Notes under the pieces: model-generated
Seen by the model: the letters and a program-made list of their open reading frames with translations, nothing else
The model's database searches: none
What the model was told of the DNA's origin: nothing
Assembly (NCBI GenBank): GCA_965235075.1
Contig: OZ249404.1
Span: 186,001-250,000 of the forward strand
DNA length: 64,000 bases
Source: Fontibacterium medardense
Lineage (GTDB): Bacteria; Pseudomonadota; Alphaproteobacteria; Pelagibacterales; Pelagibacteraceae
Direction: 5' to 3'
Shown: piece after piece, positions 18,620 through 27,186 of the stretch
Position numbering within the stretch: the first letter of the stretch is position 1
Layout of the letters: every line of letters starts with the position of its first letter
Position numbers and translations under genes: made by a program

Positions 18620-19182
18620 TAGTTAACTTTTTTTAAATACTCTTGTGTTTCTGTATCAACGATTATTTTATCACCCTGGCTTACAAATGGTGGTACCATT
18701 ATCTTAACGCCGTTTTGGATTGTCGCTGGTTTAAAAGAGCTGGAAGCAGTTTGTCCTTTGACAACAGAGTCTGTTTCAAGAATTTCGTATTCCACAGATC
18801 TAGGTAAAATAACACTCAATGGTTTTTCTTGATAAAATTCAATAGTAACTTCTAAATTTTCTTTTAATAATTTCTCACAATCTTCAACAAGTGTTTTGTT
18901 AATTGAAATTTGTTCAAAATTTTCACTATCCATAAAAAAGAATTCATCGTTTGCTGAATATAAAAATTGAAATTTTTTTTCTTCGAGACTTGCTTTTTCT
19001 ACTGTTTCGTCTGCTCTAAATCTTTCATTTAATTTTGTCCCTTTAGTAATACTTTTAAGCTCTACTTGATTGTGTGATCGAAGATTTCCACGATTTGATG
19101 TTTGGTTTTTAAGGCATTTCCAAAGATCATTTTTATACTCAATTATATTACCAACTCTGATGTCTGATCCTAAAATTTTCAT
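18619..19182 (-). CDS. efp: Elongation factor P with atypical tip loop
   Basis: EF-P enters the ribosomal E site and rescues stalls at consecutive prolines. The 187-residue length and the order of three beta-barrel domains are normal, with LNERFRADETVEKA, FLYSANDEFFFMD and the C-terminal GDKIIVDTETQEYLKK recognisable. The domain I loop that normally reads PGKG or PGRG, whose Lys or Arg is modified, reads RGNL here (residues 31-34). Gap-free alignment places Asn33 at the tip. An Arg at residue 31 or 35 is the only nearby basic candidate. The gene pairs with suhB. Family identity is secure, but the modification state is unclear. Confidence 0.94.
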   Translation of the reverse strand: MKILGSDIRVGNIIEYKNDLWKCLKNQTSNRGNLRSHNQVELKSITKGTKLNERFRADETVEKASLEEKKFQFLYSANDEFFFMDSENFEQISINKTLVEDCEKLLKENLEVTIEFYQEKPLSVILPRSVEYEILETDSVVKGQTASSSFKPATIQNGVKIMVPPFVSQGDKIIVDTETQEYLKKVN

Positions 19183-19203
19183 ATTTATTCTGAGAACATA
19201 TAT

Positions 19204-19818
19204 CTATTTTTTAAACATGTTTACAGCAGTTAATGGATTTTTCATGTTACTTTTCCATATACTAGCCGAACAAGCTATGTAATTTGCGCCAGCATTTAAT
19301 ATTTTTTCATAATTTTTTTGATTAATTCCACCTATAGCAACAATAGGTTTTTTAATATTCTTTTTAGCCCATCTAATTAAACTCAATTTTGCTCTGTACT
19401 TTACTTTCTTAGTTTTGGTTGGATAAAAGGCACCAAAAGCTACATAACTTGCTTTATTTGCAAAAGCTTTAGAAGCAAGTGTTTTAGAGTTATGACAAGT
19501 AATTCCAATAATTGAATTTTTTTTTAATATTTTTTTTGCAAAGTTTATAGACATATCTTGCTGACCAAGATGACAACCATCAGCATTTAATATTTTTGCA
19601 ATGTAAGGATCGTCATTGATAATAAAATTAACCTTATACTTTCTAGTGAGTCTTATTATTTTTTTTCCGAGCAATATAATTTGTTTTCTTTTTTGATTCT
19701 TAACTCTAAGTTGAAAAAATCTTATAATGTTACTTGTAAAAACAAGTTCTAGTTTCTTAAGAAATATTTTGTGATTTTTAATTTTTTCAGGAGAAATTAA
19801 GTAAAGAAATTTACTCAA
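19204..19818 (-). CDS. thiE: Thiamine-phosphate synthase-like protein
   Basis: ThiE joins HMP pyrophosphate and thiazole phosphate to give thiamine phosphate. The TIM-barrel signature residues are present: Gln36, Arg38 and Lys40 in FFQLRVK, IINDD around 66-70, GCHLGQQDM, FYPTKTKK and AIGGIN. Length 204 is normal. The HNS stretch after GITC deviates from the usual GVSxHT, and the protein is strongly Lys-rich, but the active site looks intact. It lies 4 bases from the aldolase gene. SAR11 strains are known to need the pyrimidine precursor HMP while keeping later thiamine steps, which fits ThiE here and ThiD at 38.7 kb. Confidence 0.86.
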   Translation of the reverse strand: MSKFLYLISPEKIKNHKIFLKKLELVFTSNIIRFFQLRVKNQKRKQIILLGKKIIRLTRKYKVNFIINDDPYIAKILNADGCHLGQQDMSINFAKKILKKNSIIGITCHNSKTLASKAFANKASYVAFGAFYPTKTKKVKYRAKLSLIRWAKKNIKKPIVAIGGINQKNYEKILNAGANYIACSASIWKSNMKNPLTAVNMFKK

Positions 19819-19822
19819 TAAA

Positions 19823-20839
19823 TTAAGCCGCTTTTTTTTCTAAATCTAATTTCCACTTACCAATTGAGGCAAGGCTATTCATCTCAGATCTAAAATCGAA
19901 TACTGCTTGAACAGTAGCTTTGTCATTAATATTTTTTGCCCAAGTTTTTAATGCACTTTGCTGCAGCGCTCTACCGTATGAAAATGTAAATGCAAATTTT
20001 GTATCATTAATTTTATTAATAGAATTTAGGTTTTCAGTAGCTTCTAATTCACTTTGTCCACCTGAAAGAAAAGCTATTCCAGGAACTTCTTTTGGAACAT
20101 TTCTTTTTAGGCAATCAAGAGTTTTTTCAGCAACTTCTTCAGTTATATTTTTTTTTCCGGAGTGTGAGCCATTTAATATCATGTTTGGTTTTAAAACTAT
20201 TCCTTTCAAATTTACTTTATGAATAGCTAGTTGATTAAAACATTCATTTAATACTGCAGTAGTCACATCATAACATTTTTTAATATCATGATTACCGTCC
20301 ATTAAAACCTCAGGTTCAACAATTGGAACCATATTTGTGTCTTGAACAATGGCTGCGTATCTTGCAAGAGCATGAGCGTTTGCAACTATTGAGATTTTTG
20401 ATGGGTAGATATCTGATATATCATAGACAGCTCTCCATTTAGTAAATCGCGCTCCTAATTTATAGTATTCAATTAATCTTTCTTTAAGGCCATCCAGTCC
20501 TTCAGTAATTTTTTCATTATTTGAGAGAGCAAGTGGTTTAACTCCTTTATCAACTTTAATTCCAGGAATAATTCCTTGGTCGCTCAATAATTTTGAAATA
20601 GTTTTACCATTAGAAGCAGTTTGTTTTATTGTTTCGTCAAACAAGATTATTCCGCTTATAAAATCTTTAATTTTTTTTGATGTAAAAAGAGCTTCTCGAA
20701 AGTTCAATCTATTTGCTTCTGTAGAGGGAACTTTGACAGAATCTAATCTTTTAGTCATTGTACTATTGCTTTCGTCAGCAGCTAAAATTCCTTTGCCTTT
20801 TTGCACCATTGCAAGAGCAATAGACTCGATACTGTTCAT
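19823..20839 (-). CDS. Fructose-bisphosphate aldolase, class I
   Basis: This metal-independent aldolase interconverts fructose-1,6-bisphosphate with the two triose phosphates. The eukaryote-like class I signature is plain: GILAADESNSTM near residues 18-28, FDETIKQ, KWRAVYDI, VEPEVLMDG, and the Schiff-base Lys217 in GIVLKPNM. Length 338 is standard. It lies beside pgk and tkt on the same strand, with 27 bases to pgk. In a cell with limited glycolysis it probably serves gluconeogenesis or sugar-phosphate interconversion; that is inference. Confidence 0.95.
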   Translation of the reverse strand: MNSIESIALAMVQKGKGILAADESNSTMTKRLDSVKVPSTEANRLNFREALFTSKKIKDFISGIILFDETIKQTASNGKTISKLLSDQGIIPGIKVDKGVKPLALSNNEKITEGLDGLKERLIEYYKLGARFTKWRAVYDISDIYPSKISIVANAHALARYAAIVQDTNMVPIVEPEVLMDGNHDIKKCYDVTTAVLNECFNQLAIHKVNLKGIVLKPNMILNGSHSGKKNITEEVAEKTLDCLKRNVPKEVPGIAFLSGGQSELEATENLNSINKINDTKFAFTFSYGRALQQSALKTWAKNINDKATVQAVFDFRSEMNSLASIGKWKLDLEKKAA

Positions 20840-20866
20840 AGAACTAATCTTTTAGTTATTTAAAAA

Positions 20867-22054
20867 TTATTTTTCAAGGACTTTTAGTCCCGGAAGTATT
20901 TTTCCTTCAAGCCATTCTAAAAAAGCACCACCTGCAGTTGAGATGTAACTAAATCCATCTTCAGCTTTTGCTTTTTTGATTGCTGCAGCGGTATCACCAC
21001 CGCCAGCTATAGATGTTAATAATTTTTTTTGAGTATTTATTTTAATTAATTTTGCGACTTCATTACTTCCATTAGCAAAAAAATCTTTTTCAAAAAAACC
21101 TAGCGGACCATTCCATAGTAGGGTTTTTGATAAATTAATAACTTCACCAATATTTTTTATAGTATCAGCACCAATATCAAAAATAATATCGCTAGATTCT
21201 ATCTCAGATAAGCTTTTATTTTTACCAGCAATATTTTCATTAGTTGAAACAATAACATCTTTAGGAATTATTAATTTACAGTTACTTTTATTAGCGGCAG
21301 AAATAATTTCTTTAATAGTTTCTTCCTTATTGGGCTCAAACAAGGATTTTCCAATCTCAAAATTGTTATACTTTATAAAATTATTGGCCATAGCTCCGCC
21401 AATAATCATAAAATCTACTTTTTTAATTAAGTTAGAAATTAAATCAATTTTGGTGGATATTTTTGAACCACCAATAATACAAGCAACAGGCTTGTTTGAT
21501 TTATTAAAAATTTTTTCTAAAGAATTTAATTCATTAACAATTGTTTCCCCGGCGTACGATTTTATAAATTTAGTTATTCCAGTAACAGAAGCGTGAGCTC
21601 GATGAGAGCATGAAAATGCTTCATTTATGTAAATATCCGCAAGACTTGCCAATTGTTTGGCAAATTCAGGATCATTTTTTTCTTCTTCTTTATAGAACCT
21701 AATATTTTCTAGAAGAAATAATTCTTTGTCTGATTGTCTTATATTGTTTTTAGTTTCACTATTTAAATAATTATTTAAGAAGACTATGTCTTTTTTAAAA
21801 ATATTTTCTAATTTATTTTTAACCTGGTCTAGAGACAATCCTTCTTTTCCATTTTTTTGAGGTCTTCCTAAGTGGGAGCATAAGATAATTTTAGTTTGTT
21901 TAGATAACAGCTTATTAACAATATCTTTCATTTGAACGATTTTTGTATCGTCAATTACTTTTCCGTCTTTTATTGGAATATTAAAATCTACTCTTAAAAA
22001 AATAATTTTATCTTTAATATCTTCGTTGCTAGAAAGCGTATTTAGATTATTCAT
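20867..22054 (-). CDS. pgk: Phosphoglycerate kinase
   Basis: Pgk transfers phosphate between 1,3-bisphosphoglycerate and ADP. Diagnostic stretches include FLRVDFNIPIKDG at residues 19-31, CSHLGRP, NEAFSCSHRAHAS, the nucleotide-site GGSKISTK, and the C-terminal TSIAGGGDTAAAI. Length 395 is standard. It is 12 bases downstream of tkt. In many alphaproteobacteria gapA lies between tkt and pgk; there is no room for it here and it is not elsewhere in the window. Confidence 0.97.
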   Translation of the reverse strand: MNNLNTLSSNEDIKDKIIFLRVDFNIPIKDGKVIDDTKIVQMKDIVNKLLSKQTKIILCSHLGRPQKNGKEGLSLDQVKNKLENIFKKDIVFLNNYLNSETKNNIRQSDKELFLLENIRFYKEEEKNDPEFAKQLASLADIYINEAFSCSHRAHASVTGITKFIKSYAGETIVNELNSLEKIFNKSNKPVACIIGGSKISTKIDLISNLIKKVDFMIIGGAMANNFIKYNNFEIGKSLFEPNKEETIKEIISAANKSNCKLIIPKDVIVSTNENIAGKNKSLSEIESSDIIFDIGADTIKNIGEVINLSKTLLWNGPLGFFEKDFFANGSNEVAKLIKINTQKKLLTSIAGGGDTAAAIKKAKAEDGFSYISTAGGAFLEWLEGKILPGLKVLEK

Positions 22055-22066
22055 TAATAAGCTTGA

Positions 22067-24049
22067 TTATTTATAATTTTTTTTGATTTCTGAGATAATA
22101 TTCTCAGAAGTAAGTCCAAAATGTTTATATATTTGTTTGTAAGGAGCGCTCTTTCCAAATGAATTAATTCCAAAAGAAATTCCATTAGACGTATATTTTT
22201 CCCAACCCATTGTAACTCCAGCTTCTATAGTTACTCTAAAAGAGTTTTTTCCTAAAATTTTATTTTTGTATTCTTTAGATTGTTTTTCAAATAATTCTAA
22301 ACAAGGCATAGAAATAACTTTCGACTCTATATTTTGTTCATGTAATTTTTTTTGAACATCCAAGGCAATCTCTACTTCCGATCCAGTTGCAATTATTGTT
22401 AAATTGCAATTATCTTTTTTTGAATCACTCAATATGTAGCCGCCATATTGAGTTAAATTTTCTTTAGATTCTTTTTTTCTTACCATTGGCAAATCTTGTC
22501 TTGTAAGAGCAAGAACGCTAGGAGATGAATTTGATTTTAAAGCTAATTCCCAAGCCTCTAAAGTTTCTATTGAGTCAGCTGGTCTAAATACATTTAAATT
22601 TGGAATTGATCTTAAACTGAAGAGCTGTTCTATTGGTTGATGGGTTGGACCATCTTCACCAAGGCCTATAGAGTCATGCGTTAATACATATATGACTCTT
22701 TGTTTCATTAATGCAGCTAATCTAATTGAGGGCTTGCAATAATCCGAGAATATTAAAAATGTTCCACCATAAGGAATGGTGCTTTGATCTAGAGCTAAAC
22801 CATTCATCACACCACACATTCCATGTTCTCTTATTCCATAGTGAATGTATGTCCCGTTAAAATTATTGGCTTTAATTATTTTTTGTGACGATGATTTTGT
22901 ATTATTAGAACCAGTTAAATCTGCAGAACCTCCTATAAGCTCTGGAATAAATGTTGTAATTGCTTCAAGGCATGCTTCTGAAGATTTTCTTGTTGCCGTT
23001 GGTTTCGAATTTTCAAAAAATTTATCTTTAATTTGACTAATTTTCTCATTAAAGTTTTTTGGTAAGTTGCCAGACTTAATTCTTAAAAGCTCTTCTTTTT
23101 TGTTTTTTTCTAATTTATCAAAACTCATTTTCCAATTTTCTTCATGTTTTTTTCCAGTAATAATTAATTTTCGCCATTCTTTTAAAATATTCTCAGGCAC
23201 TTCAAATGGCGGTAATGACCATTTTAATTTTTTTCTTACCAAATCAATTTCAGCACTTCCCAAAGGACTTCCGTGAACAGACGCTGTATTACTTTTATTT
23301 GGTGAGCCATAACCAATTATAGTTTTACAAGATATAACCGTCGGTTTTTTTGCTGTTTGTGCTTTACTAATGGCTTTTGAAATTTGGTTATGATCATGAC
23401 CGTTAATTTCAATTAAATCCCAATTATAAGAAGCAAATCTTTTTTTATAATCATCAGAAATACTAAGATTTGTGTTTCCATCTATAGAAATAGAGTTGTT
23501 ATCAAAAAATAATATTAAATTTTTAAGCTTAAGGTGTCCGGCTAAACTCATTGCTTCATGACTAATTCCTTCCATTAAACAGCCATCACCCGCGATAACA
23601 TAAGTCTTGTGATTGCAAATTTTGTCACCAAATTTTTCTCTATTAATTTCTTCAGCTAAAGCAAAGCCAACAGCATTAGCTATGCCTTGCCCTAAAGGAC
23701 CAGTAGTTGTTTCTATTCCAGAATCTTTTTCATACTCAGGATGTCCAGCGCAAATAGAATCTAGTTGTCTAAAATTTTTAATATCTTCAATAGTAATAGT
23801 TTTATAACCAGATAAATATAAAGCAGAGTAAAGCAACATCGATCCATGACCTGCTGATAAAACAAATCTATCTCTATTAAACCAAGAAGGATTATGGGGA
23901 TTAAACTTTAAAAATTTATTAAAAAGAATCGTTGTTACATCAGCCATACCCATGGGCATACCAGGATGACCGGAATTTGCTTTTTGCACTGCGTCAATTG
24001 ACAAAAATCTTATTGCATTAGCTAGATCTGAGTAATTATTTTTTGCCAT
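22067..24049 (-). CDS. tkt: Transketolase
   Basis: Transketolase moves two-carbon units between sugar phosphates with thiamine diphosphate. The N-terminal FLSIDAVQKANSGHPGMPMG, the ThDP motif GDGCLMEGISHEA and the pyrimidine-domain EHGMCGVMNGLAL are all present. The C-terminal domain contains GATGSEV-like ATGSEVEIALD. Length 660 is standard. It is the first gene of a minus-strand run, tkt-pgk-aldolase-thiE, and is preceded by a good sigma-70-like promoter. Confidence 0.97.
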   Translation of the reverse strand: MAKNNYSDLANAIRFLSIDAVQKANSGHPGMPMGMADVTTILFNKFLKFNPHNPSWFNRDRFVLSAGHGSMLLYSALYLSGYKTITIEDIKNFRQLDSICAGHPEYEKDSGIETTTGPLGQGIANAVGFALAEEINREKFGDKICNHKTYVIAGDGCLMEGISHEAMSLAGHLKLKNLILFFDNNSISIDGNTNLSISDDYKKRFASYNWDLIEINGHDHNQISKAISKAQTAKKPTVISCKTIIGYGSPNKSNTASVHGSPLGSAEIDLVRKKLKWSLPPFEVPENILKEWRKLIITGKKHEENWKMSFDKLEKNKKEELLRIKSGNLPKNFNEKISQIKDKFFENSKPTATRKSSEACLEAITTFIPELIGGSADLTGSNNTKSSSQKIIKANNFNGTYIHYGIREHGMCGVMNGLALDQSTIPYGGTFLIFSDYCKPSIRLAALMKQRVIYVLTHDSIGLGEDGPTHQPIEQLFSLRSIPNLNVFRPADSIETLEAWELALKSNSSPSVLALTRQDLPMVRKKESKENLTQYGGYILSDSKKDNCNLTIIATGSEVEIALDVQKKLHEQNIESKVISMPCLELFEKQSKEYKNKILGKNSFRVTIEAGVTMGWEKYTSNGISFGINSFGKSAPYKQIYKHFGLTSENIISEIKKNYK

Positions 24050-24081
24050 GAAACATAGATAGACTTGGATTGCAGGAATTA

Positions 24082-24110
24082 TTATTATGTTTAAGATGCA
24101 AATTAAACAA
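24082..24110 (-). promoter_or_regulatory. Predicted sigma-70 promoter for tkt
   Basis: On the minus strand, TTGTTT (bases 24110-24105) and TAATAA (24087-24082) are separated by exactly 17 bases, about 32 bases upstream of the tkt start codon. It is the only such pair in the short divergent spacer to the coiled-coil gene. In AT-rich DNA such boxes occur by chance, so the call is moderate. Confidence 0.5.
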
Positions 24111-24124
24111 TTTTTTTTAGTTTA

Positions 24125-24649
24125 ATGAATTTAAAAAATAAAGAAACACAGCTATTCGAAACTTTAAACAAACTAGATTCAATCGCAGATTTAATTAAAA
24201 ACTCCAAGGAAGAAAGCAGTTATCTAAAAAAATTAAGTTCTCAGCTAGAAAAAGAAAAAGAGGAATTACATCAAAAGTCAAAAAATTTAGAACAAGAAAA
24301 AGACAGCATCATTAATGAGTTAAAAGTTTTTGAACAAAAACTAAATAATCAAGATTCAGGCAATCATGAACTGTTAAATAAAATTGATCTAATAGAAAAA
24401 GAAAACCAAACGATAAAAGACGAATTAACTAAAATGGAAGGTGAATTAGAAGAGACCAGATATAAGATTACTGAAACTGAGAATATAAATAAAAATTTAA
24501 AAGAAGAAGTAAATTCTGTCCAAAGCGAATTGCAATCAACGAAAGAACAATTGGATCAAATATTAAAAAACAAAAAAATGTTTGTTAAAAAAATTGATGA
24601 ATTAAGCCAAGAGACAGATGCGATGCTTGGAGAATTTGATAAATGGTAA
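24125..24649 (+). CDS. Coiled-coil protein of unknown function upstream of zapA
   Basis: I do not recognise a named family with certainty. The 174-residue protein is almost entirely predicted coiled coil (about residues 35-165), rich in Glu, Lys, Leu, Asn and Gln, with no signal peptide or membrane segment and no cysteine. Its stop overlaps the zapA start by seven bases, so the two are translationally coupled. Alphaproteobacteria often have a small coiled-coil gene of the DUF4164 type immediately before zapA, which this could be. A cytoplasmic role linked to division is inferred only from this coupling. Confidence 0.75.
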   Translation: MNLKNKETQLFETLNKLDSIADLIKNSKEESSYLKKLSSQLEKEKEELHQKSKNLEQEKDSIINELKVFEQKLNNQDSGNHELLNKIDLIEKENQTIKDELTKMEGELEETRYKITETENINKNLKEEVNSVQSELQSTKEQLDQILKNKKMFVKKIDELSQETDAMLGEFDKW

Positions 24650-25071
24650 ACGTTACCGTTAAATTTAATAATCGAGATTACATTCTCTCATGTGAAGATG
24701 GGCAGGAGCAAGAATTAGAAAAATTATCCTTACATTTAAATGAAAAATTTGAACAACTTAAAAATGATCTTGGAAATATTGGCGAAAGCAAACTCTTATT
24801 AATTAGTTCGATCCAAGTTATTGATGAGATGTTTACTATTAAAGAATCTATAGAAAAGCTTAAAAATCAGAATAAAAATTTACTTGAAAGATTTAAAGAA
24901 ATTAAAAGTTTATCAATTTTATATAAAGAAGATAAAGAAAGAGAAATTCAGAATCTTCAATCAGAATTACAAGAGCTTAAAAGTAAAATTTCTGATAATG
25001 AAAAAAACTATTCAGAATCTTTAGAAAAAGTTTCAAATTCAATAAATAATTTTCTAGAAAAGATTAATTAA
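24643..25071 (+). CDS. zapA: Cell division protein ZapA
   Basis: ZapA crosslinks FtsZ filaments at mid-cell. The N-terminal ZapA globular domain (MVNVTVKFNNRDYILSC, then a region with LNEKFEQL) is followed by a C-terminal coiled coil from about residue 55 to 140. At 142 residues it is longer than the minimal ZapA because of an extended coiled coil, as in many alphaproteobacteria. It overlaps the upstream coiled-coil gene and lies 5 bases before the formyl-THF cyclo-ligase. The 6S RNA gene that often sits between these two genes in related bacteria does not fit in this gap. Confidence 0.9.
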   Translation: MVNVTVKFNNRDYILSCEDGQEQELEKLSLHLNEKFEQLKNDLGNIGESKLLLISSIQVIDEMFTIKESIEKLKNQNKNLLERFKEIKSLSILYKEDKEREIQNLQSELQELKSKISDNEKNYSESLEKVSNSINNFLEKIN

Positions 25072-25076
25072 TTTTA

Positions 25077-25628
25077 ATGAAAGAAAAGTTAAGGAAGTAT
25101 TCTTTTTCCTTAAGAAAAAATAAATATTTTAATTTAACGGAAAAAGATTTTAGCCCGTTACTTTCAGAGATTACAAGATATAAGAACAATATTGTTGGGT
25201 CTTATTATTCTATAAACTTTGAATTAGATTTAAAAATTTTAAATACATTATTATTTAAAAAAGGCTTCTCATTGTCGCTACCATTAATTCATGAGAACAA
25301 TCAACTGATGGAGTTTAAAGAATGGAATTCGAACGACGTTTTACGATTAAATAAATACGGAATACCACAAACTTTTATAGATTCTAAAACTTTAGTTCCC
25401 GATATTTTTTTAGTTCCGCTGTTAGCTTTTGATAAATATGGTAATAGGCTCGGTTATGGATCTGGATATTATGATAAATATTTTAACATGTTAAATAAAA
25501 CTAAAAAAAGATTTAGAACAATTGGAATTGGTTTTTCATTTCAAAAAAAAGATAAACTTAAAGTATTAAAAACAGACTTTTGTTTAGATGCAATTTTCAC
25601 AGAAAAAGGGTTTCTAAATATTCAATGA
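25077..25628 (+). CDS. fthC: 5-formyltetrahydrofolate cyclo-ligase
   Basis: This enzyme converts 5-formyl-THF to methenyl-THF with ATP, returning folate to the one-carbon pool. The family core is visible: PLLAFDKYGNRLGYGSGYYDKY near residues 118-139, with IGIGFSFQ following. Length 183 is typical. It overlaps the downstream phosphoesterase start by four bases (ATGA). The position after zapA is conserved in alphaproteobacteria. Confidence 0.93.
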   Translation: MKEKLRKYSFSLRKNKYFNLTEKDFSPLLSEITRYKNNIVGSYYSINFELDLKILNTLLFKKGFSLSLPLIHENNQLMEFKEWNSNDVLRLNKYGIPQTFIDSKTLVPDIFLVPLLAFDKYGNRLGYGSGYYDKYFNMLNKTKKRFRTIGIGFSFQKKDKLKVLKTDFCLDAIFTEKGFLNIQ

Positions 25629-26434
25629 ATTTTTTATTTTTAGGAGACATCGTTGGCAGATCAGGAAGGGATATAGTTTTATCTGAATTACCAAAAGTAA
25701 AAGCTAAAGAAGAAATTGATTTTGTTATTGTGAATGGAGAAAACGCAGCAGGCGGTTATGGAATTACAAAAAAAATTTGCGATGAATTGTTTTCCGTTGG
25801 GGTTGATGTAATTACTTCTGGAAATCATATTTGGGATCAAAAAGAAACAGCAGATTTCATATCTGCAGAAAAGAGATTATTAAGACCATTGAATTTTATG
25901 GAGGGCACTCCAGGATCTGGTTGTGAAATCTATCCTTTAAAAAATAATAAAAGAGTTGCCGTAATTAACATTATGGGAAATGTTTATATGAAAAAAGCAG
26001 ATGATGTTTTCAATTGCATTTCTCTTAAATTACAATCGTTAAAATTAAGCAAAGATGTAGATTTTATTATCGTTGATATTCACGCTGAGATAACTAGTGA
26101 AAAAATGGCTATGGGCCATTATCTTGATGGTCAAGTAACATTAGTTGTTGGAACGCATAGCCATGTTCCTACTTATGATTTTAGAATTCTAAATCATGGA
26201 ACTGCATATCAAACTGATGCTGGAATGTGCGGAGATTACGATTCAGTTATAGGAATGAATAAAGACGCAGCATTAAAAAAATTTTTAAAACAGCCAAATT
26301 TAGAACGTTTATCTCCAGCATTAGGCAAAGGAACTTTGTCTGGAATTAAAGTTATAGCTGATGAAAAAACTGGTCTTGCAAAAGATATAAAACCCATCAC
26401 AATTGGCGCTCATTTTAATCAAAGATCATTTTAA
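25625..26434 (+). CDS. YmdB-type metallophosphoesterase (TIGR00282 family)
   Basis: The 269-residue protein matches the YmdB family, calcineurin-like phosphoesterases, some of which hydrolyse cyclic nucleotides. Metal-site motifs are FLGDIVGRSGRD at the N-terminus, NGENAAGGYG, TSGNHIWDQKE, VDIHAEITSEK and GTHSHVPT. I chose ATG 25625, which overlaps the fthC stop, because the product then begins MNFLFLGDIVG as in the family; an upstream in-frame start at 25580 would add 15 unrelated residues inside fthC. Its physiological substrate here is unknown. Confidence 0.9.
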   Translation: MNFLFLGDIVGRSGRDIVLSELPKVKAKEEIDFVIVNGENAAGGYGITKKICDELFSVGVDVITSGNHIWDQKETADFISAEKRLLRPLNFMEGTPGSGCEIYPLKNNKRVAVINIMGNVYMKKADDVFNCISLKLQSLKLSKDVDFIIVDIHAEITSEKMAMGHYLDGQVTLVVGTHSHVPTYDFRILNHGTAYQTDAGMCGDYDSVIGMNKDAALKKFLKQPNLERLSPALGKGTLSGIKVIADEKTGLAKDIKPITIGAHFNQRSF

Positions 26435-26438
26435 TACC

Positions 26439-27182
26439 ATGGCAGGTCATTCGCATTTTAAAAATATGATGCACAGAAAAGGACGTGCAGACAAAATACG
26501 TTCTAAGCTGTTCACTAAACTTTCAAGAGAAATAACCGTTTCAGCAAAACTTGGAACACCAGATCCTGAAATGAATCCAAGATTGAGAGCTGCTGTTCAA
26601 GCTGCAAGAGCAGCAAATATGCCAAAAGACAACATAGAAAGAGCAATTAAAAAATCACAAGGCAATATCGATAATAGTTATGAATTTTCAAGATATGAGG
26701 GGTTTGGTCCAGGAAGAACGGGAGTGATTATAGAAGTATTAACGGATAATAAAAATCGTTCAGTGTCAAATATTAGAACAATATTTCAAAAATTTGGAGG
26801 ATCCTTAGGTGAGACAGGATCCGTTAGTTATCAATTTGAACAGATAGGGCAAATCAAGATAAAGAAAGAGTTAATGAGTCAAAATGATGCGTTAGAAATT
26901 GCTATTAATGCAGGGGCGGAAGATTGCGTTACTACCGATCTTCATCACGAAATTAATTGCAAAAAAGAAGAATTTAATTCTGTTAGAGAAGAAATTGAAA
27001 AAAAAGTTAAAGATTTAAGTTTTGCAGGACTTATTTGGAATCCTCTTAGTAAAGTTAATTTAGATAAAGAAACATTTGATAAAGTTGTAAATTTCTTAGA
27101 GCAGATAGAAGATGATGACGATGTTCAAAATGTTTTTACTAATTTTGAAGTTGATGAAAAATTATTAGAAGGAGCGAATTAA
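26439..27182 (+). CDS. yebC: YebC/PmpR-family protein
   Basis: YebC-family proteins bind DNA or ribosomes; recent work assigns some of them a role in relieving ribosome stalling. The N-terminus MAGHSHFKNMMHRKGRAD is diagnostic and fixes the start at 26439; an upstream in-frame Met at 26403 lies inside the previous gene. KLSREITVSAKLG, RAANMPKDNIERAIKK and the GFGPGRTGVIIE stretch are typical. Length 247 is standard. It precedes the ruvC locus, the usual order in proteobacteria. Confidence 0.96.
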   Translation: MAGHSHFKNMMHRKGRADKIRSKLFTKLSREITVSAKLGTPDPEMNPRLRAAVQAARAANMPKDNIERAIKKSQGNIDNSYEFSRYEGFGPGRTGVIIEVLTDNKNRSVSNIRTIFQKFGGSLGETGSVSYQFEQIGQIKIKKELMSQNDALEIAINAGAEDCVTTDLHHEINCKKEEFNSVREEIEKKVKDLSFAGLIWNPLSKVNLDKETFDKVVNFLEQIEDDDDVQNVFTNFEVDEKLLEGAN

Positions 27183-27186
27183 AAAA

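Noticed and set aside
25072..25076. 6S RNA gene between zapA and fthC, as in many alphaproteobacteria
   Set aside because: Only five bases separate the genes, so it cannot be here.
25580..25624. Upstream in-frame start for the YmdB-type phosphoesterase
   Set aside because: It adds 15 residues unrelated to the family and lies inside fthC; ATG 25625 gives the conserved N-terminus and a normal four-base overlap.
26403..26438. Upstream start for yebC
   Set aside because: The family starts with MAGHSHF; the extra 12 codons lie within the preceding gene.
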